64,000 nt of DNA from an uncultured Alphaproteobacteria bacterium. GTDB lineage: Bacteria > Pseudomonadota > Alphaproteobacteria > HIMB59 > GCA-002718135. Shown here piece after piece: positions 20,436 to 30,343 of the stretch. Location of the stretch: NCBI GenBank assembly GCA_902620425.1, contig CACNHX010000003.1:133199-197198 (forward strand), given 5' to 3'. The position numbers and the translations under genes were made by a program. The notes under the pieces were generated by a model, which saw nothing but the letters and a program-made list of their open reading frames with translations, was not told the DNA's origin and ran no database searches. Positions within the stretch are counted from its first letter, which is position 1, and the number at the start of each line of letters is the position of its first letter.

Positions 20436-23400
20436 TTTCAACAAGCAAATCTTTGGTTTCCACATTATCGCCAGATGCAACATTAATTGATTTGATTGTT
20501 CCACTTTTATCAGCGTTTATTGTAGTTTCCATTTTCATAGCCTCGATCACTAGTAACTTATCACCTTTAATCACCTTACTACCTGATTGAACAAATATTT
20601 TAGCAACTTGGCCTGGCAAAGGAGATCCGACCTGATCCAAATTATTATCATCTGCTTTAGCTCTTTGTGTTATATTTTTTGAAAATTCTTTATTTTCTAT
20701 ATCTATTGTTCTTGGTTGTCCGTTAATTTCGAAAAACACGGAGCACTTTCCATTACTATTGACTTCACTTTTTGCTAAATATCTTAAGATAAGGTTTTTT
20801 CCTTTATCAATTTCTATCGTGTATTCTTTATCTTGTTGAGGGCCATAAAAAAATAATTCTGTTGAAAGAATTGATGTATCACTAAACTCCTTAAAGTGAT
20901 CAACATAATCTTTAAAAACTTTTGGATACATTAAGTAAGACGCTAGATGTGTTTGATTAATTTTCATCCCTATTTCATCTTCTAAATTTTTGGCTTCTTT
21001 ATCTAAGTCAACTGATTCTAAAATTTCCCCAGGTCTCTTTGTTAAAGGTTTAGTATCACCAAGAACTTTCTTTTGTAGTTCTTTTGGAAAGCCTCCTTGC
21101 GGTATACCAATCTCCCCTTTAAAAAATTCGATGACTGAAGCAGGAAAAGAAATTTCTTTTTTTAGGTCTAACACATCTTCTTTGGATAAATCATTGGCGA
21201 TCATATAGAGCGCCATATCACCTACAATTTTAGAAGAAGGTGTAACTTTAACAATATCACCAAAAAGTTGGTTTACCTCTGCATATTTATTAGCAACCAT
21301 TCCCCACTTATCAGTTGTAATTCCCAATGATCTCGCTTGTTCTTTTAAATTTGTAAACTGACCGCCAGGCATTTGGTGAAGATACACATCAGAACTACCA
21401 CCTTTGAAATCGGTTTCAAATGCATGATAATTTTGACGAACTTGTTCCCAATATAAAGATAGTGTTCTTATAGCCTCTTCATCAAGTTTTGGGTCTTGAT
21501 GATTTTGTTTCATTATAGATACGATAGATCCAAGTGCAGGTTGTGATGTTAATCCACTCATCGAATCAATTGCAAGATCCACGATATCTACTTTTTCTTC
21601 TATAGCAGCTAGAACTGAAGCTGATGAAGTACCAGATGTATCATGAGTATGAAAATGAATTGGAAGATCAGTTGTTTGTTTGATTTCATTAACTAATTTT
21701 TTTATAGCATTAGGTTTTGCTAATCCCGCCATATCTTTAATAGCGATAATATGTGCTCCTGCTTTTTCTAAATCTTTTACAAGATCAATATAATATTTTA
21801 ATGTATATTTTTTCTCATTTGGATCAGTTACATCATTTGTATAACAGATAGTTCCTTCACAAATTTTATTTTGATTGCGTACTTCATCAATTGCAACACG
21901 CATATTATCAATTAGATTTAATGAGTCAAAAACTCGGAATACATCAATTCCAGCTTCTGCTGATTGTTGAATGAAATGTTTAACAACGTTATCTGGATAA
22001 TTTTTATATCCAACAGCATTAGATCCTCTAAAGAGCATTTGTTTAAGAAGGTTAGGCGCCCTTTTGTTTAATCTTGCTAATCTATCCCAAGGATCCTCTT
22101 TTAAAAAACGCATCGATGTATCGAAGGTTGCACCGCCCCAACATTCTAATGAAAACAAGTTGCTTAGATTTTCACTATAATATTCAGCAATGTTAATAAG
22201 ATCATCTGTTCTCATTCTTGTAGCAAGAAGTGATTGGTGTGCATCACGCATCGTTGTGTCAGTAATTAGGGTGTATGGTGTTTCTTTTATTTTTTTTGCA
22301 AATTTTTCTGGACCTAAAGTTTGTAAATCCTTTACATAATTATTTTTTTCACTTTTAGTGTTTGAAATAGGAATTTGAACTTCTACAGTCGAATTATTAC
22401 TGACTCTTCCAGATACATCATTGTGTCCATTTACAATTATATTCCCAAGATAAGATACAATTTTTGATGCTCGATCTTTTTGCGGATTATAAGCATAGAG
22501 CTCTTTTTTAGTATCCACAAAATTGGTATTGTAATTTCCTTCAAGGAAATCTTTATTGTTTATAAGAGATTCAAGAAATACTAAATTTGTTTTAACACCT
22601 CTAATTCTAAATTCTCGTAAAGCCCTATCCATTCTTTTAATACAGTCGTCTTGATGCTTTGCCCAAGTTGTTACTTTTACAAGTAAAGAATCATAATACG
22701 GTGTGATGATCGAACCTGAAGAAGCATTTGCTGCATCTAGCCTCACTCCAAAACCAGCGGCTGATCGGTAAGTCATTATCTTCCCATAATCTGGCATAAA
22801 ATTATTAAGCGGATCTTCGGTAGTAACTCTACATTGAATAGCAAATCCATTTAGATGAATGTCTTCTTGTTTAGGAAGAGCTGGATGATCGCCAATTTTT
22901 TCACCTTCTGCAATTTTAATTTGAGCTTTTACAATATCAATACCAGTTACTTCTTCTGTTACTGTATGTTCAACTTGAATTCTTGGGTTAACTTCAATGA
23001 AATAAAATTCGCCAGATTTTTTATCAAATAAAAATTCAACAGTTCCTGCACCAAAGTATTTAACTTGTTTTGCAATTTTAATGGCAGCGTTACAAATTTC
23101 TTCTCGAGTTTTATTTTCAAGAAAATGTGCAGGTGCTCTTTCAATAATTTTTTGATGCCTTCTTTGAAGAGAACAATCTCTTTCAAAAAGATGTATGATA
23201 TTTCCGTGTTTGTCACCTAAAATTTGAACTTCAATGTGCGCAGCATCTTCTAAAAATTTTTCTATAAATACTTCATCTTTTCCAAAAGCTTTTAGTGACT
23301 CACTTTGAGCAGTTGTAATTTGATCAATTAATTCATTGCTTGATCTAACAACACGCATTCCTCGACCGCCACCACCCCAACTGGCTTTAACAATTACTGG

Positions 23401-23868
23401 GTAACCAATTTTCTCAACTTCTTTTTCAACACTTTTTAAATTTTTTTTTGTTACAAGAACAGACGGAACGGTGCCTACCTTTGCTTCTTCCGCAACTTTT
23501 TTAGCTTCAGTTTTATTTCCAAATCTTTTTAGTATTTCTTTGCTAGGTCCAATAAATGTTATGTCATTTTTTTCACACTGCTCAGCCAGTTCAGGACTCT
23601 CAGATAAAAATCCATAACCTGGATGGATAGCATCAACCTTTGCATCTTTAGCAATTTTAATAATCGAGTCTATGTCCAAATATGCTTGAATTGGACCTTT
23701 ACCTTCACCTACTAAATAACTTTCATCCGTTTTAAATCGGTGAATAGCAAAACGGTCTTCTTTAGAATAAATAGCGGCTGTTTTAATACCAGACTCTTCA
23801 GCAGCTCTAAAAATTCGAATAGCAATTTCACTTCTGTTTGCTGCTAAAATTTTACCAATCTTTTTCAT
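20428..23868 (-). CDS. pyc: pyruvate carboxylase
   Basis: A biotin enzyme carboxylating pyruvate to oxaloacetate to refill the TCA cycle. The single chain of about 1146 residues has all parts: a biotin carboxylase domain (1-450; KASWGGGGRGMR ATP-grasp loop, EVNPRIQVEHTVTE), a carboxyltransferase domain (about 530-800; TMRDAHQSLLATRMRT, ECWGGATFD), an allosteric/linker region, and a C-terminal biotin carrier with EAMKMET. The ATG at 23868 is preferred over the TTG one codon earlier. It is a lone leftward gene with a 212-base gap upstream, so it has its own promoter, which I could not place. This four-domain form is complete with no sign of decay. Confidence 0.97.
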   Translation of the reverse strand: MKKIGKILAANRSEIAIRIFRAAEESGIKTAAIYSKEDRFAIHRFKTDESYLVGEGKGPIQAYLDIDSIIKIAKDAKVDAIHPGYGFLSESPELAEQCEKNDITFIGPSKEILKRFGNKTEAKKVAEEAKVGTVPSVLVTKKNLKSVEKEVEKIGYPVIVKASWGGGGRGMRVVRSSNELIDQITTAQSESLKAFGKDEVFIEKFLEDAAHIEVQILGDKHGNIIHLFERDCSLQRRHQKIIERAPAHFLENKTREEICNAAIKIAKQVKYFGAGTVEFLFDKKSGEFYFIEVNPRIQVEHTVTEEVTGIDIVKAQIKIAEGEKIGDHPALPKQEDIHLNGFAIQCRVTTEDPLNNFMPDYGKIMTYRSAAGFGVRLDAANASSGSIITPYYDSLLVKVTTWAKHQDDCIKRMDRALREFRIRGVKTNLVFLESLINNKDFLEGNYNTNFVDTKKELYAYNPQKDRASKIVSYLGNIIVNGHNDVSGRVSNNSTVEVQIPISNTKSEKNNYVKDLQTLGPEKFAKKIKETPYTLITDTTMRDAHQSLLATRMRTDDLINIAEYYSENLSNLFSLECWGGATFDTSMRFLKEDPWDRLARLNKRAPNLLKQMLFRGSNAVGYKNYPDNVVKHFIQQSAEAGIDVFRVFDSLNLIDNMRVAIDEVRNQNKICEGTICYTNDVTDPNEKKYTLKYYIDLVKDLEKAGAHIIAIKDMAGLAKPNAIKKLVNEIKQTTDLPIHFHTHDTSGTSSASVLAAIEEKVDIVDLAIDSMSGLTSQPALGSIVSIMKQNHQDPKLDEEAIRTLSLYWEQVRQNYHAFETDFKGGSSDVYLHQMPGGQFTNLKEQARSLGITTDKWGMVANKYAEVNQLFGDIVKVTPSSKIVGDMALYMIANDLSKEDVLDLKKEISFPASVIEFFKGEIGIPQGGFPKELQKKVLGDTKPLTKRPGEILESVDLDKEAKNLEDEIGMKINQTHLASYLMYPKVFKDYVDHFKEFSDTSILSTELFFYGPQQDKEYTIEIDKGKNLILRYLAKSEVNSNGKCSVFFEINGQPRTIDIENKEFSKNITQRAKADDNNLDQVGSPLPGQVAKIFVQSGSKVIKGDKLLVIEAMKMETTINADKSGTIKSINVASGDNVETKDLLVEIS

Positions 23869-23871
23869 CAA

Positions 23872-24080
23872 GCCACCATTAAATAAGGATTATTACTTAA
23901 TATTTTTTCGGTGATGCATCTATATGTTCCTTACTGAATTAGCAAGAGATCAAAGGAATTTAGCCATTTTTTAGGATTTGGAAGCAATTATAAATTGATA
24001 ATAAAATGCAAATTATCGATTTAATATCTGTGCACATATGTCCCTTTATCAGAAAGGTTATTTTATATTAATGTGAAATT
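23872..24080. other. intergenic region between divergent pyc and DUF2244 genes
   Basis: About 210 bases without a gene. It must hold the promoters of the leftward pyc and the rightward DUF2244 gene. A small hairpin, CCTTT-ATCAG-AAAGG, lies at about 24043-24057 in the DUF2244 leader. No riboswitch, RNA gene or clear operator was recognised. Confidence 0.5.
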
Positions 24081-24527
24081 ATGAATTCATTAAATGAAAA
24101 TATAAGACCTTATCAAAGCTGTTCTAAATCAGTCTTTTTAGTTTTAGGAATTATTTTTATAAGTTGGATTTCATTATTCTCTATTTTTCTTATTGTACAA
24201 GGTGCATGGCCTGTATCTATATTTCTTGGACTTGAATATCTGATAATTTTTTATTTAATCCGCTTATATTTCAAAGAAAAAAATATTAAGGATGAAATTA
24301 ACATTAATCAAAAAGAAATATCTATAAGAAAATATAAAGGTGATAAACTTTTACATTCATCCAAATTTAGCACTTATTGGTCTAAAGTTTTTTTTACAAA
24401 ATTTAAAAACACTTCCAAGTTATCAATAAGAGAATCAGATAAAGAAACTGAAGTTGCAACTTTCTTGCATGCTGATTTAAAGGAAAATTTGTACTTTAGA
24501 ATTAAAAAACAATTAAGCTATTATTAA
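24081..24527 (+). CDS. DUF2244 family membrane protein
   Basis: A 148-residue protein with two adjacent transmembrane segments near residues 17-38 and 43-63, joined by a short loop with QGAWPVSIFLGLE, which is the DUF2244 signature. The remainder is a cytoplasmic beta-rich domain with RKYKGDKLLHSSKFSTYWSKV. The family is common in Alphaproteobacteria, often near cytochrome oxidase genes, but has no known activity. Here it stands alone between pyc and dapB and overlaps the end of dapB by four bases tail to tail. Confidence 0.82.
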   Translation: MNSLNENIRPYQSCSKSVFLVLGIIFISWISLFSIFLIVQGAWPVSIFLGLEYLIIFYLIRLYFKEKNIKDEININQKEISIRKYKGDKLLHSSKFSTYWSKVFFTKFKNTSKLSIRESDKETEVATFLHADLKENLYFRIKKQLSYY

Positions 24528-25327
24528 AATAACAAATCATTCATATTGAAAAGACCTGTTTTCTTTTTAGAAATAAAGATAGCTGCTTCTATAGCCCCAT
24601 CTACAAAAATTGATCGATTATTAGCTTTATGAACTAGATCAACTCTATCATTGGCTCCTATAAAACTTACTGTATGTTCACCTGCAATTTCACCGCCTCT
24701 TGTAACAGAAAAACCAATGTCGCCTTTTTTTCTAGATGTTAGTTTTTTTGTACGATCAAAAACTTTTGATTTATTTAACTTAGTTTTTCTTCCCTCCGCA
24801 GCATATTCACCTAGTGATAATGCAGTTCCTGATGGAGCATCTTTTTTATGTTTATGATGAGTCTCAGCAATTTCAATATCATAATCTGTATCTTTTAAAG
24901 CTGATGCTGTTTGTTTTACTAAGTTAAATAATAAGTTAACGCCCAAACTCATGTTAGAAGACATGAGTATAGGTATTTTTTTTGAAAAACTTTTTACTTT
25001 CTTTTTTTGAGCATCCGTCATTCCGGTTGTTCCAATAACAACTGCTGTTTTATTTGCAGAGGCGATCTTAAGATTATCTAAAGTAGACTCAGGTGTTGTA
25101 AAATCAATTATGACATTTGCTTCTTTGATTAACTGAGCTGCATTAGCTATAACTAATTTTGCAGAGTGTATACTTGAAACTTTGTTTAACGGTTTGTTTA
25201 TATCTTTATGTTTTTTGTATTCAAAGCCACCGACAAATTCTAAATTTTTATTTTTTAAAATTTGTTTCGATATTTCCTGACCCATTCGGCCAAGACAACC
25301 TGCAACTGCTATTTTAATTTTTGCCAT
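24524..25327 (-). CDS. dapB: 4-hydroxy-tetrahydrodipicolinate reductase
   Basis: Reduces the dihydrodipicolinate-type intermediate of lysine and diaminopimelate synthesis. The 267-residue protein has the Rossmann loop GCLGRMGQEI near residue 10, the nucleotide-contacting VIGTTGM near 96, and the catalytic segment ETHHKHKKDAPSGTAL near 154, with the His and Lys of the family. Diaminopimelate is needed for peptidoglycan. In many Alphaproteobacteria dapB follows dnaJ, and the same holds here: it starts 41 bases downstream of dnaJ on the same strand, so they may be co-transcribed. Confidence 0.97.
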   Translation of the reverse strand: MAKIKIAVAGCLGRMGQEISKQILKNKNLEFVGGFEYKKHKDINKPLNKVSSIHSAKLVIANAAQLIKEANVIIDFTTPESTLDNLKIASANKTAVVIGTTGMTDAQKKKVKSFSKKIPILMSSNMSLGVNLLFNLVKQTASALKDTDYDIEIAETHHKHKKDAPSGTALSLGEYAAEGRKTKLNKSKVFDRTKKLTSRKKGDIGFSVTRGGEIAGEHTVSFIGANDRVDLVHKANNRSIFVDGAIEAAIFISKKKTGLFNMNDLLF

Positions 25328-25368
25328 AAAAACTTCTTATACTTTGGTGATTGTAAGTTGAAAAGAAA

Positions 25369-26502
25369 TTAAGTTAAATCTTCCCAGACTTCTTTTAATT
25401 TTGAGAAAAAACCTTGCGATTTTGGACTGTGTTTTTTTGAAGTTCCTCCTTCATTTTCGAACTCTCTTAAAATATCTTTTTGTTTGCTATTTAGGTTGAC
25501 TGGTATTTCAACATTTGCTTGCACATACATATCTCCACGTCTGCTTTGTCGAAGTATACTCATTCCTTTACCGCGTAGTCTAAATTGCGTTTCAGATTGA
25601 GTTCCCGCTGGAATATTTAGTCTGGCTTTTTTTCCCTCTATTGTTGGTACTTCTATTTCGCCACCTAAAATAGCTGTGGTGATTGAAATTGGTATTTCAC
25701 AAAATAAATTTTCTTCTTCTCTTTCAAAGAGTTTGTCCTTTTGAACTTCAACAAAAATATATAGATCCCCACTTCCTGCACCTCTTTCACCAGGTTCTCC
25801 TTCACCTGCTATTCGAATTCTTGTACCAGTATCAACACCAGCAGGAATAGTAACAGAAATTGTTTTTTGCTTTTTTATGTTTCCAGTTCCAGAACATTTA
25901 AGACACGGATTTTTTATACTTGAACCTTCTCCGCCACATGTAGGGCATGGTCTTTCAATAGAAAAGAAGCCTTGTTGTGATCGAACTTTACCTGCGCCGC
26001 CACAAGTAGAACAGGTACTTGGTCCAGATTTATCTGCACTTCCAGTTGCTGCACATGCATCACAACCAACATAAGTTGGAATTCTTATTTGTGGTTTCTT
26101 TCCAGTGAAGGCTTCGAATAGTGAAACAGACATATTATAACGAAGATCACTTCCTCTTTGAGGTCCTCGTCTTCTTGATGATTGTCCTCCAAAACCCCCA
26201 CCAAAGAACTCTTCAAAGATATCAGAAAAGCCGCCTGCAAAATCTCCAAAGCCTTGAGCTCCACCCATTCCACCTTGTTTGAAAGCGTCATGTCCATATT
26301 GATCATAAGCTGATCTTTTTTCTGAATCTTTTAGAACTTCGTAAGCAGCAGCTGCTTCTTTAAATTTTCTTTCAGCAGTCTTATCGTCCTTGTTTCGATC
26401 AGGATGATATTTCATGGCTTGTTTTCTATAAGCTTTTTTTATTTCATCATCACTAGCATTTCGTTGAACGCCTAGTATCTCATAGAAATCTTTATCAGCC
26501 AC
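25369..26502 (-). CDS. dnaJ: chaperone DnaJ
   Basis: Hsp40 co-chaperone that stimulates DnaK. The 377-residue type I protein has a J domain with the HPD motif (KYHPDRNKD near residue 31), a Gly/Phe-rich region (about 75-115), four zinc-binding CxxCxGxG-type repeats ([32 protein letters not shown]), and the C-terminal substrate-binding domains. The start is GTG at 26502, preceded by a strong AGGAGG ribosome site; an overlapping out-of-frame ATG should not mislead. It follows dnaK by 28 bases and is probably co-transcribed with it. Confidence 0.98.
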   Translation of the reverse strand: MADKDFYEILGVQRNASDDEIKKAYRKQAMKYHPDRNKDDKTAERKFKEAAAAYEVLKDSEKRSAYDQYGHDAFKQGGMGGAQGFGDFAGGFSDIFEEFFGGGFGGQSSRRRGPQRGSDLRYNMSVSLFEAFTGKKPQIRIPTYVGCDACAATGSADKSGPSTCSTCGGAGKVRSQQGFFSIERPCPTCGGEGSSIKNPCLKCSGTGNIKKQKTISVTIPAGVDTGTRIRIAGEGEPGERGAGSGDLYIFVEVQKDKLFEREEENLFCEIPISITTAILGGEIEVPTIEGKKARLNIPAGTQSETQFRLRGKGMSILRQSRRGDMYVQANVEIPVNLNSKQKDILREFENEGGTSKKHSPKSQGFFSKLKEVWEDLT

Positions 26503-26530
26503 ATCTCCTCCTTATAAAAATTATGGAGCG

Positions 26531-28453
26531 TTAATCTTTTTTATCTTCGTCTACTTCTTCAAATTCTGCGTCTACAACCTTTTCATCTTTTGTATTATCA
26601 GCTGATGGTTCAGCACCAGACGGATCAGGCTGAGGTCCCGCACCTTGAGGGTTTTGTTTATAAATTGCTTCACCCATTTTTAGGGATGACTGAACCAGTG
26701 CTTCAGTTTTAGATTTTATAGCTTCTAAATCCTCGCCGTCTTTTACTTTCTTGAGTTCTTCAATATCCTCTGTGATTTTGTTTTTATCAGCTTCAGGAAT
26801 TTTATCTCCGTGCTCTTTTAAGTTCTTTTCAGTTTCATTAATTAAACTATCAGCATGGTTTCTAGTATCAACAGCTTCTCTTTTCTTTTTGTCCGCTTCA
26901 GCATTTTCTTCTGCTTCTTTAACCATTTTTTCAATCTCTTCATCTGATAATCCACCAGAAGCCTGGATCTTAATTTGTTGTTCTTTACCAGTTGATTTGT
27001 CTTTAGCCGAAACATTTACAATACCATTTGCATCAATATCAAAAGTTACTTCAATTTGAGGCATGCCTCTTGCAGCTGGGGGAATACCTACTAAATCAAA
27101 CTGACCTAATAATTTGTTATCCGCAGCCATCTCTCTTTCACCTTGGAAAACTCTAATTGTTACTGCACTTTGATTATCTTCAGCTGTAGAGAATACTTGG
27201 CTTTTCTTTGTTGGAATAGTTGTGTTTTTATCAATTAGTTTTGTAAATACACCGCCAAGTGTTTCAATACCAAGTGATAAGGGTGTAACATCAAGTAATA
27301 AAACATCTTTGACATCACCTTGTAATACGCCTGCTTGAATAGCAGCACCAGATGCAACAACTTCATCTGGGTTAACACCTTTATTAGGCTCTTTACCAAA
27401 GAAGTTTTTTACTATCTCAGTTACTTTAGGCATTCTTGTCATACCACCGACTAAGATAACATCATCGATTTCAGCGGCTTGTAATCCAGCATCTTTAAGT
27501 GCCATTTCGCAAGGTTTTAAACTTTGGTTTAAAAGTTCCCCAACAATAGCTTCTAGTTTAGCTCTAGATAGTTTAATCGTTAAATGTTTAGGGCCAGATT
27601 GATCAGCTGTTATGAATGGCAAATTAACTTCTGTTTCAGTTGAGCTTGATAATTCAATTTTTGCTTTCTCAGCAGCCTCTTTCAAACGTTGAAGGGCAAG
27701 TTTATCTGAGCGTAAATCAATACCATTATCTTTTTTGAATTCGTCAGCTAGATAATCAATAATTTTAAGATCAAAATCTTCACCACCAAGATGCGTATCA
27801 CCATTAGTTGATTTAACTTCAAAAACACCGTCGCCTATTTCTAAAATGGAAATATCAAATGTACCTCCACCTAGATCGTAAACAGCAACAGTACCAGTTT
27901 TCTTTTTATCTAAACCATATGCTAACGCTGCAGCAGTAGGCTCATTAATAATTCTTAAGACTTCTAGTCCAGCAATTTTTCCAGCATCTTTTGTTGCTTG
28001 TCTTTGAGCATCATTAAAATATGCAGGAACTGTTATAACTGCTTGTGTAACACTGTCTCCTAAAAAAGACTCTGCTGTCTCTTTCATTTTTTGTAAAATA
28101 AATGCACTAATTTGACTTGGACTATATTTATCTCCACGTGCTTCTACCCAAGCATCACCGTTATCACCTTTTACTATTTTATAAGGTACCAGTCCGCTGT
28201 CAGACTTAACAGCTTCATCCTCAAATGTTCTTCCAATTAATCTTTTTATGGCAAATAAAGTATTTTCAGAATTAGTTACTGCTTGTCTTTTAGCTGATTG
28301 TCCAACAAGTTTTTCTTTTGTGTCACTGAATGCTACCATTGATGGTGTTGTTCTTCCACCTTCTGAGTTTTCAATTACTTTTGCTTCCTTACCGTCCATT
28401 ACTGCAACGCAGGAATTTGTAGTACCTAAATCAATACCGATTACTTTTGCCAT
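26531..28453 (-). CDS. dnaK: chaperone DnaK (Hsp70)
   Basis: ATP-driven chaperone of 640 residues, the standard length. It opens with [16 protein letters not shown], has the phosphate-2 motif [11 protein letters not shown] near residue 191, [16 protein letters not shown] near 332, the [14 protein letters not shown] linker start near 390, and ends with an acidic tail ([12 protein letters not shown]), as usual for bacterial DnaK. A sigma-32-type promoter and a palindrome lie directly upstream, and the ribosome site is AGAGGA. Gene order hrcA-grpE-dnaK-dnaJ-dapB on one strand makes a complete chaperone cluster. Confidence 0.99.
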   Translation of the reverse strand: MAKVIGIDLGTTNSCVAVMDGKEAKVIENSEGGRTTPSMVAFSDTKEKLVGQSAKRQAVTNSENTLFAIKRLIGRTFEDEAVKSDSGLVPYKIVKGDNGDAWVEARGDKYSPSQISAFILQKMKETAESFLGDSVTQAVITVPAYFNDAQRQATKDAGKIAGLEVLRIINEPTAAALAYGLDKKKTGTVAVYDLGGGTFDISILEIGDGVFEVKSTNGDTHLGGEDFDLKIIDYLADEFKKDNGIDLRSDKLALQRLKEAAEKAKIELSSSTETEVNLPFITADQSGPKHLTIKLSRAKLEAIVGELLNQSLKPCEMALKDAGLQAAEIDDVILVGGMTRMPKVTEIVKNFFGKEPNKGVNPDEVVASGAAIQAGVLQGDVKDVLLLDVTPLSLGIETLGGVFTKLIDKNTTIPTKKSQVFSTAEDNQSAVTIRVFQGEREMAADNKLLGQFDLVGIPPAARGMPQIEVTFDIDANGIVNVSAKDKSTGKEQQIKIQASGGLSDEEIEKMVKEAEENAEADKKKREAVDTRNHADSLINETEKNLKEHGDKIPEADKNKITEDIEELKKVKDGEDLEAIKSKTEALVQSSLKMGEAIYKQNPQGAGPQPDPSGAEPSADNTKDEKVVDAEFEEVDEDKKD

Positions 28454-28470
28454 ATTTTTTATCCTCTTTA

Positions 28471-28505
28471 CTTAATTATTTACCAATCATCATTGGTTAA
28501 TTAAG
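28471..28505 (-). promoter_or_regulatory. interrupted palindrome at the dnaK start region (operator or leader hairpin)
   Basis: The minus strand reads CTTAATTA-ACCAAT-GATG-ATTGGT-AAA-TAATTAAG: 14 paired bases with a four-base loop and one three-base bulge. It starts directly after the -10 element of the predicted sigma-32 promoter and so spans the likely transcription start. It is not the CIRCE sequence (TTAGCACTC-N9-GAGTGCTAA). As DNA it is placed like a repressor operator; in read-through RNA from grpE it would fold as a hairpin. Confidence 0.55.
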
Positions 28506-28533
28506 ATATGGGAAAAAAGTTTTAAAATACAAG
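28506..28533 (-). promoter_or_regulatory. sigma-32 (RpoH) promoter of dnaK
   Basis: On the minus strand CTTGTAT (28533-28527), a 14-base spacer, and CCCATAT (28512-28506). This matches the sigma-32 consensus CTTGAAA-N(11-16)-CCCATnT at 12 of the 13 defined positions with ideal spacing. The dnaK start codon is 53 bases downstream of the -10. It lies in the 125-base gap between grpE and dnaK, giving dnaK-dnaJ a heat-shock promoter separate from hrcA-grpE. Confidence 0.8.
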
Positions 28534-28578
28534 GATGTTTGGAATTTATATTAAAAAAAACAAGTAATTTAAGGGTTT

Positions 28579-29250
28579 TTATGACTTTTCTTTACTCTCA
28601 TTTTCAGGATTATCTTCTTCATTTTCTTCTTTAGGTTTTTCTGTTTTAGCGACTGGTTTTTTGGAAACTCCAACCATTGCTGCTCTGAGCAATCGGTCAT
28701 GCATTGTATAACCAGATTGGACTTCCTGTACTACTGTTCCTTCTTCAACATCATTATTTTCAACTTCCATCATAGCCTGATGAAAATTATGGTCAAATTT
28801 TTGGTTTAAAGTTTCAATTTTTTTGACACCATGTTTTTCAAGAGTACTTTTGAATTCTTTTAGAACCATTTTTAAACCATCAATAAGATTTTTTATGCCT
28901 TCTGGATGATTTTCATTCTTTGGTAATGCATCTAGCGCTCTTTCTAGATTATCTCCTGGCGATAGAATATCTCTTGCTAAGTTTATGCTACCAAACTTTA
29001 TTGTTTCAATTTTTTCTCGTTCAAATCTTTTTCTAAGATTTTCCATTTCAGCGAGTAATCGAATTTTTTCTTCTTTTAGTGTTTCTATTTCCTTTTCAAA
29101 ACTATCTTCTTCTATATTTTCATCTTCATTTGTCTCTTCTGAATCTGTGTTTTCTTGGCTATCATTATTATCTTCTTCGTTTTCAACATTCTCAGAATCA
29201 GGTTCTTTAATTTCTTCTTGTTGGTTATCTTCTTCTTTTTTTTCAACCAT
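28579..29250 (-). CDS. grpE: nucleotide exchange factor GrpE
   Basis: Releases ADP from DnaK. The 223-residue protein has a long, very acidic N-terminal tail (about residues 1-50, mostly Glu, Asp, Asn), a coiled-coil helix (EIETLKEEKIRLLAEMENLRKR), and the C-terminal beta domain with the family signature GVKKIETLNQKFDHNFHQAM and VQEVQSGYTMHDRLLRAAMVGVSK. The tail is longer and more acidic than in E. coli. Its ATG shares one base with the hrcA stop (TAATG), so the two genes are coupled. Confidence 0.97.
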   Translation of the reverse strand: MVEKKEEDNQQEEIKEPDSENVENEEDNNDSQENTDSEETNEDENIEEDSFEKEIETLKEEKIRLLAEMENLRKRFEREKIETIKFGSINLARDILSPGDNLERALDALPKNENHPEGIKNLIDGLKMVLKEFKSTLEKHGVKKIETLNQKFDHNFHQAMMEVENNDVEEGTVVQEVQSGYTMHDRLLRAAMVGVSKKPVAKTEKPKEENEEDNPENESKEKS

Positions 29251-30296
29251 TAATCAATCACCTTTCCAATAATTTTAGACGTATAATCAACCAGTGGAAC
29301 TATTTTTGAGTAGTTTAATCTTGTTGGTCCAACTACACCTATAGCTCCTATAATTTCTTGATCATTATTTTTATATGGGGCCATTACCATAGAAAGACCA
29401 GAGTGTTTAAACAAAAAATTTTTAGATCCAATAAAAATCTGAACCCCTTTTGCTTTTCCTGCAGTTTCTAATATATCCACAAAACTAGATTTTTTCTCAA
29501 TTTCATCAAAAAGATTTCTTATTTGATCTAAATCTTTCGAAACAATTTCATCTTTTAATAAATTTGATTGACCATGTAGAAAAATATAAGGATTTTTAAT
29601 ATTAGGCTGAGTTTCAATAATACCCTGTTGAATTAACTTTGAAGAAATTAATTCTAGTTCATTTTGTGAATTTTTTATTTCTGTTTGAATAAGTCTTTTT
29701 ATTTGAGAAATATTTTTGTTAGTAAACTTTGATGTAAGATAGTTTGAGGCCTGTATTAATAATGAACTATTATATTTTCCATTATCTTCAATGATACGAT
29801 TTTCTACTTCTCCGTTCTCATAAGCAAGAATAAGCATTAATTGACTACTATTTAATCGAATAAACTCAACATGCTTTATGTTTTTTTGAAATTTTGGTGC
29901 AATAACTATTCCTGCATAACTCGATAATCCTGAAATCGCCTTGGAAGCAACATCGAGCACCTCTTCATAAGATTTTCCCTTTGTTAAGCACTGTTGTTTA
30001 ATATTTTCTTTATCTATTTTTGAAATTCTTCCAAACTCTAAAAGTCCGTCCACAAAAAACCTCATACCCTTCTCAGTAGGCATTCTTCCAGCTGATCTGT
30101 GTGGGGCATAAAGTAGTCCTTCTTTTTGTAAATTTGATAAAATAGATCTAATTGATGCTGAGGAAAGATTTAATCCTCCCATCTTCATAATTGTTTCTGA
30201 TCCTGCTGGAGACCCAGTTTTAAGATATGACTCAACTAATTTTTTGAAAATTAATTTCGACCTATCATTAATTTGTGCATATACATTATCAGACAT
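29250..30296 (-). CDS. hrcA: heat-inducible transcription repressor HrcA
   Basis: A 348-residue repressor that in other bacteria binds CIRCE elements and is stabilised by GroEL. The N-terminal winged helix contains NDRSKLIFKKLVESYLKTGSPAGS and LSSASIRSILSNLQKEGLLYAPHRSAGRMPTEKGMRFFVD, which are the family's most conserved segments; the rest is the GAF-like and dimerisation part, with IGAIGVVGPTRLNYSKIVPLVDY near the end. No CIRCE element is present in this window, so its targets here (probably groESL elsewhere) are unseen. It is divergent from rph with a 47-base gap. Confidence 0.97.
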   Translation of the reverse strand: MSDNVYAQINDRSKLIFKKLVESYLKTGSPAGSETIMKMGGLNLSSASIRSILSNLQKEGLLYAPHRSAGRMPTEKGMRFFVDGLLEFGRISKIDKENIKQQCLTKGKSYEEVLDVASKAISGLSSYAGIVIAPKFQKNIKHVEFIRLNSSQLMLILAYENGEVENRIIEDNGKYNSSLLIQASNYLTSKFTNKNISQIKRLIQTEIKNSQNELELISSKLIQQGIIETQPNIKNPYIFLHGQSNLLKDEIVSKDLDQIRNLFDEIEKKSSFVDILETAGKAKGVQIFIGSKNFLFKHSGLSMVMAPYKNNDQEIIGAIGVVGPTRLNYSKIVPLVDYTSKIIGKVID

Positions 30297-30343
30297 AAAA
30301 ATTTTATTTAAAAATAATTTTTATCTACTATTATTAAATTTAT

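Noticed and set aside
28135-28140. CACGTG inside dnaK as a third parS site
   Set aside because: The flanks (CTC on one side, CTT on the other) do not continue the palindrome.
28454-28578. CIRCE element upstream of dnaK
   Set aside because: No TTAGCACTC-N9-GAGTGCTAA or close variant is present here or upstream of hrcA; the palindrome found has a different sequence.
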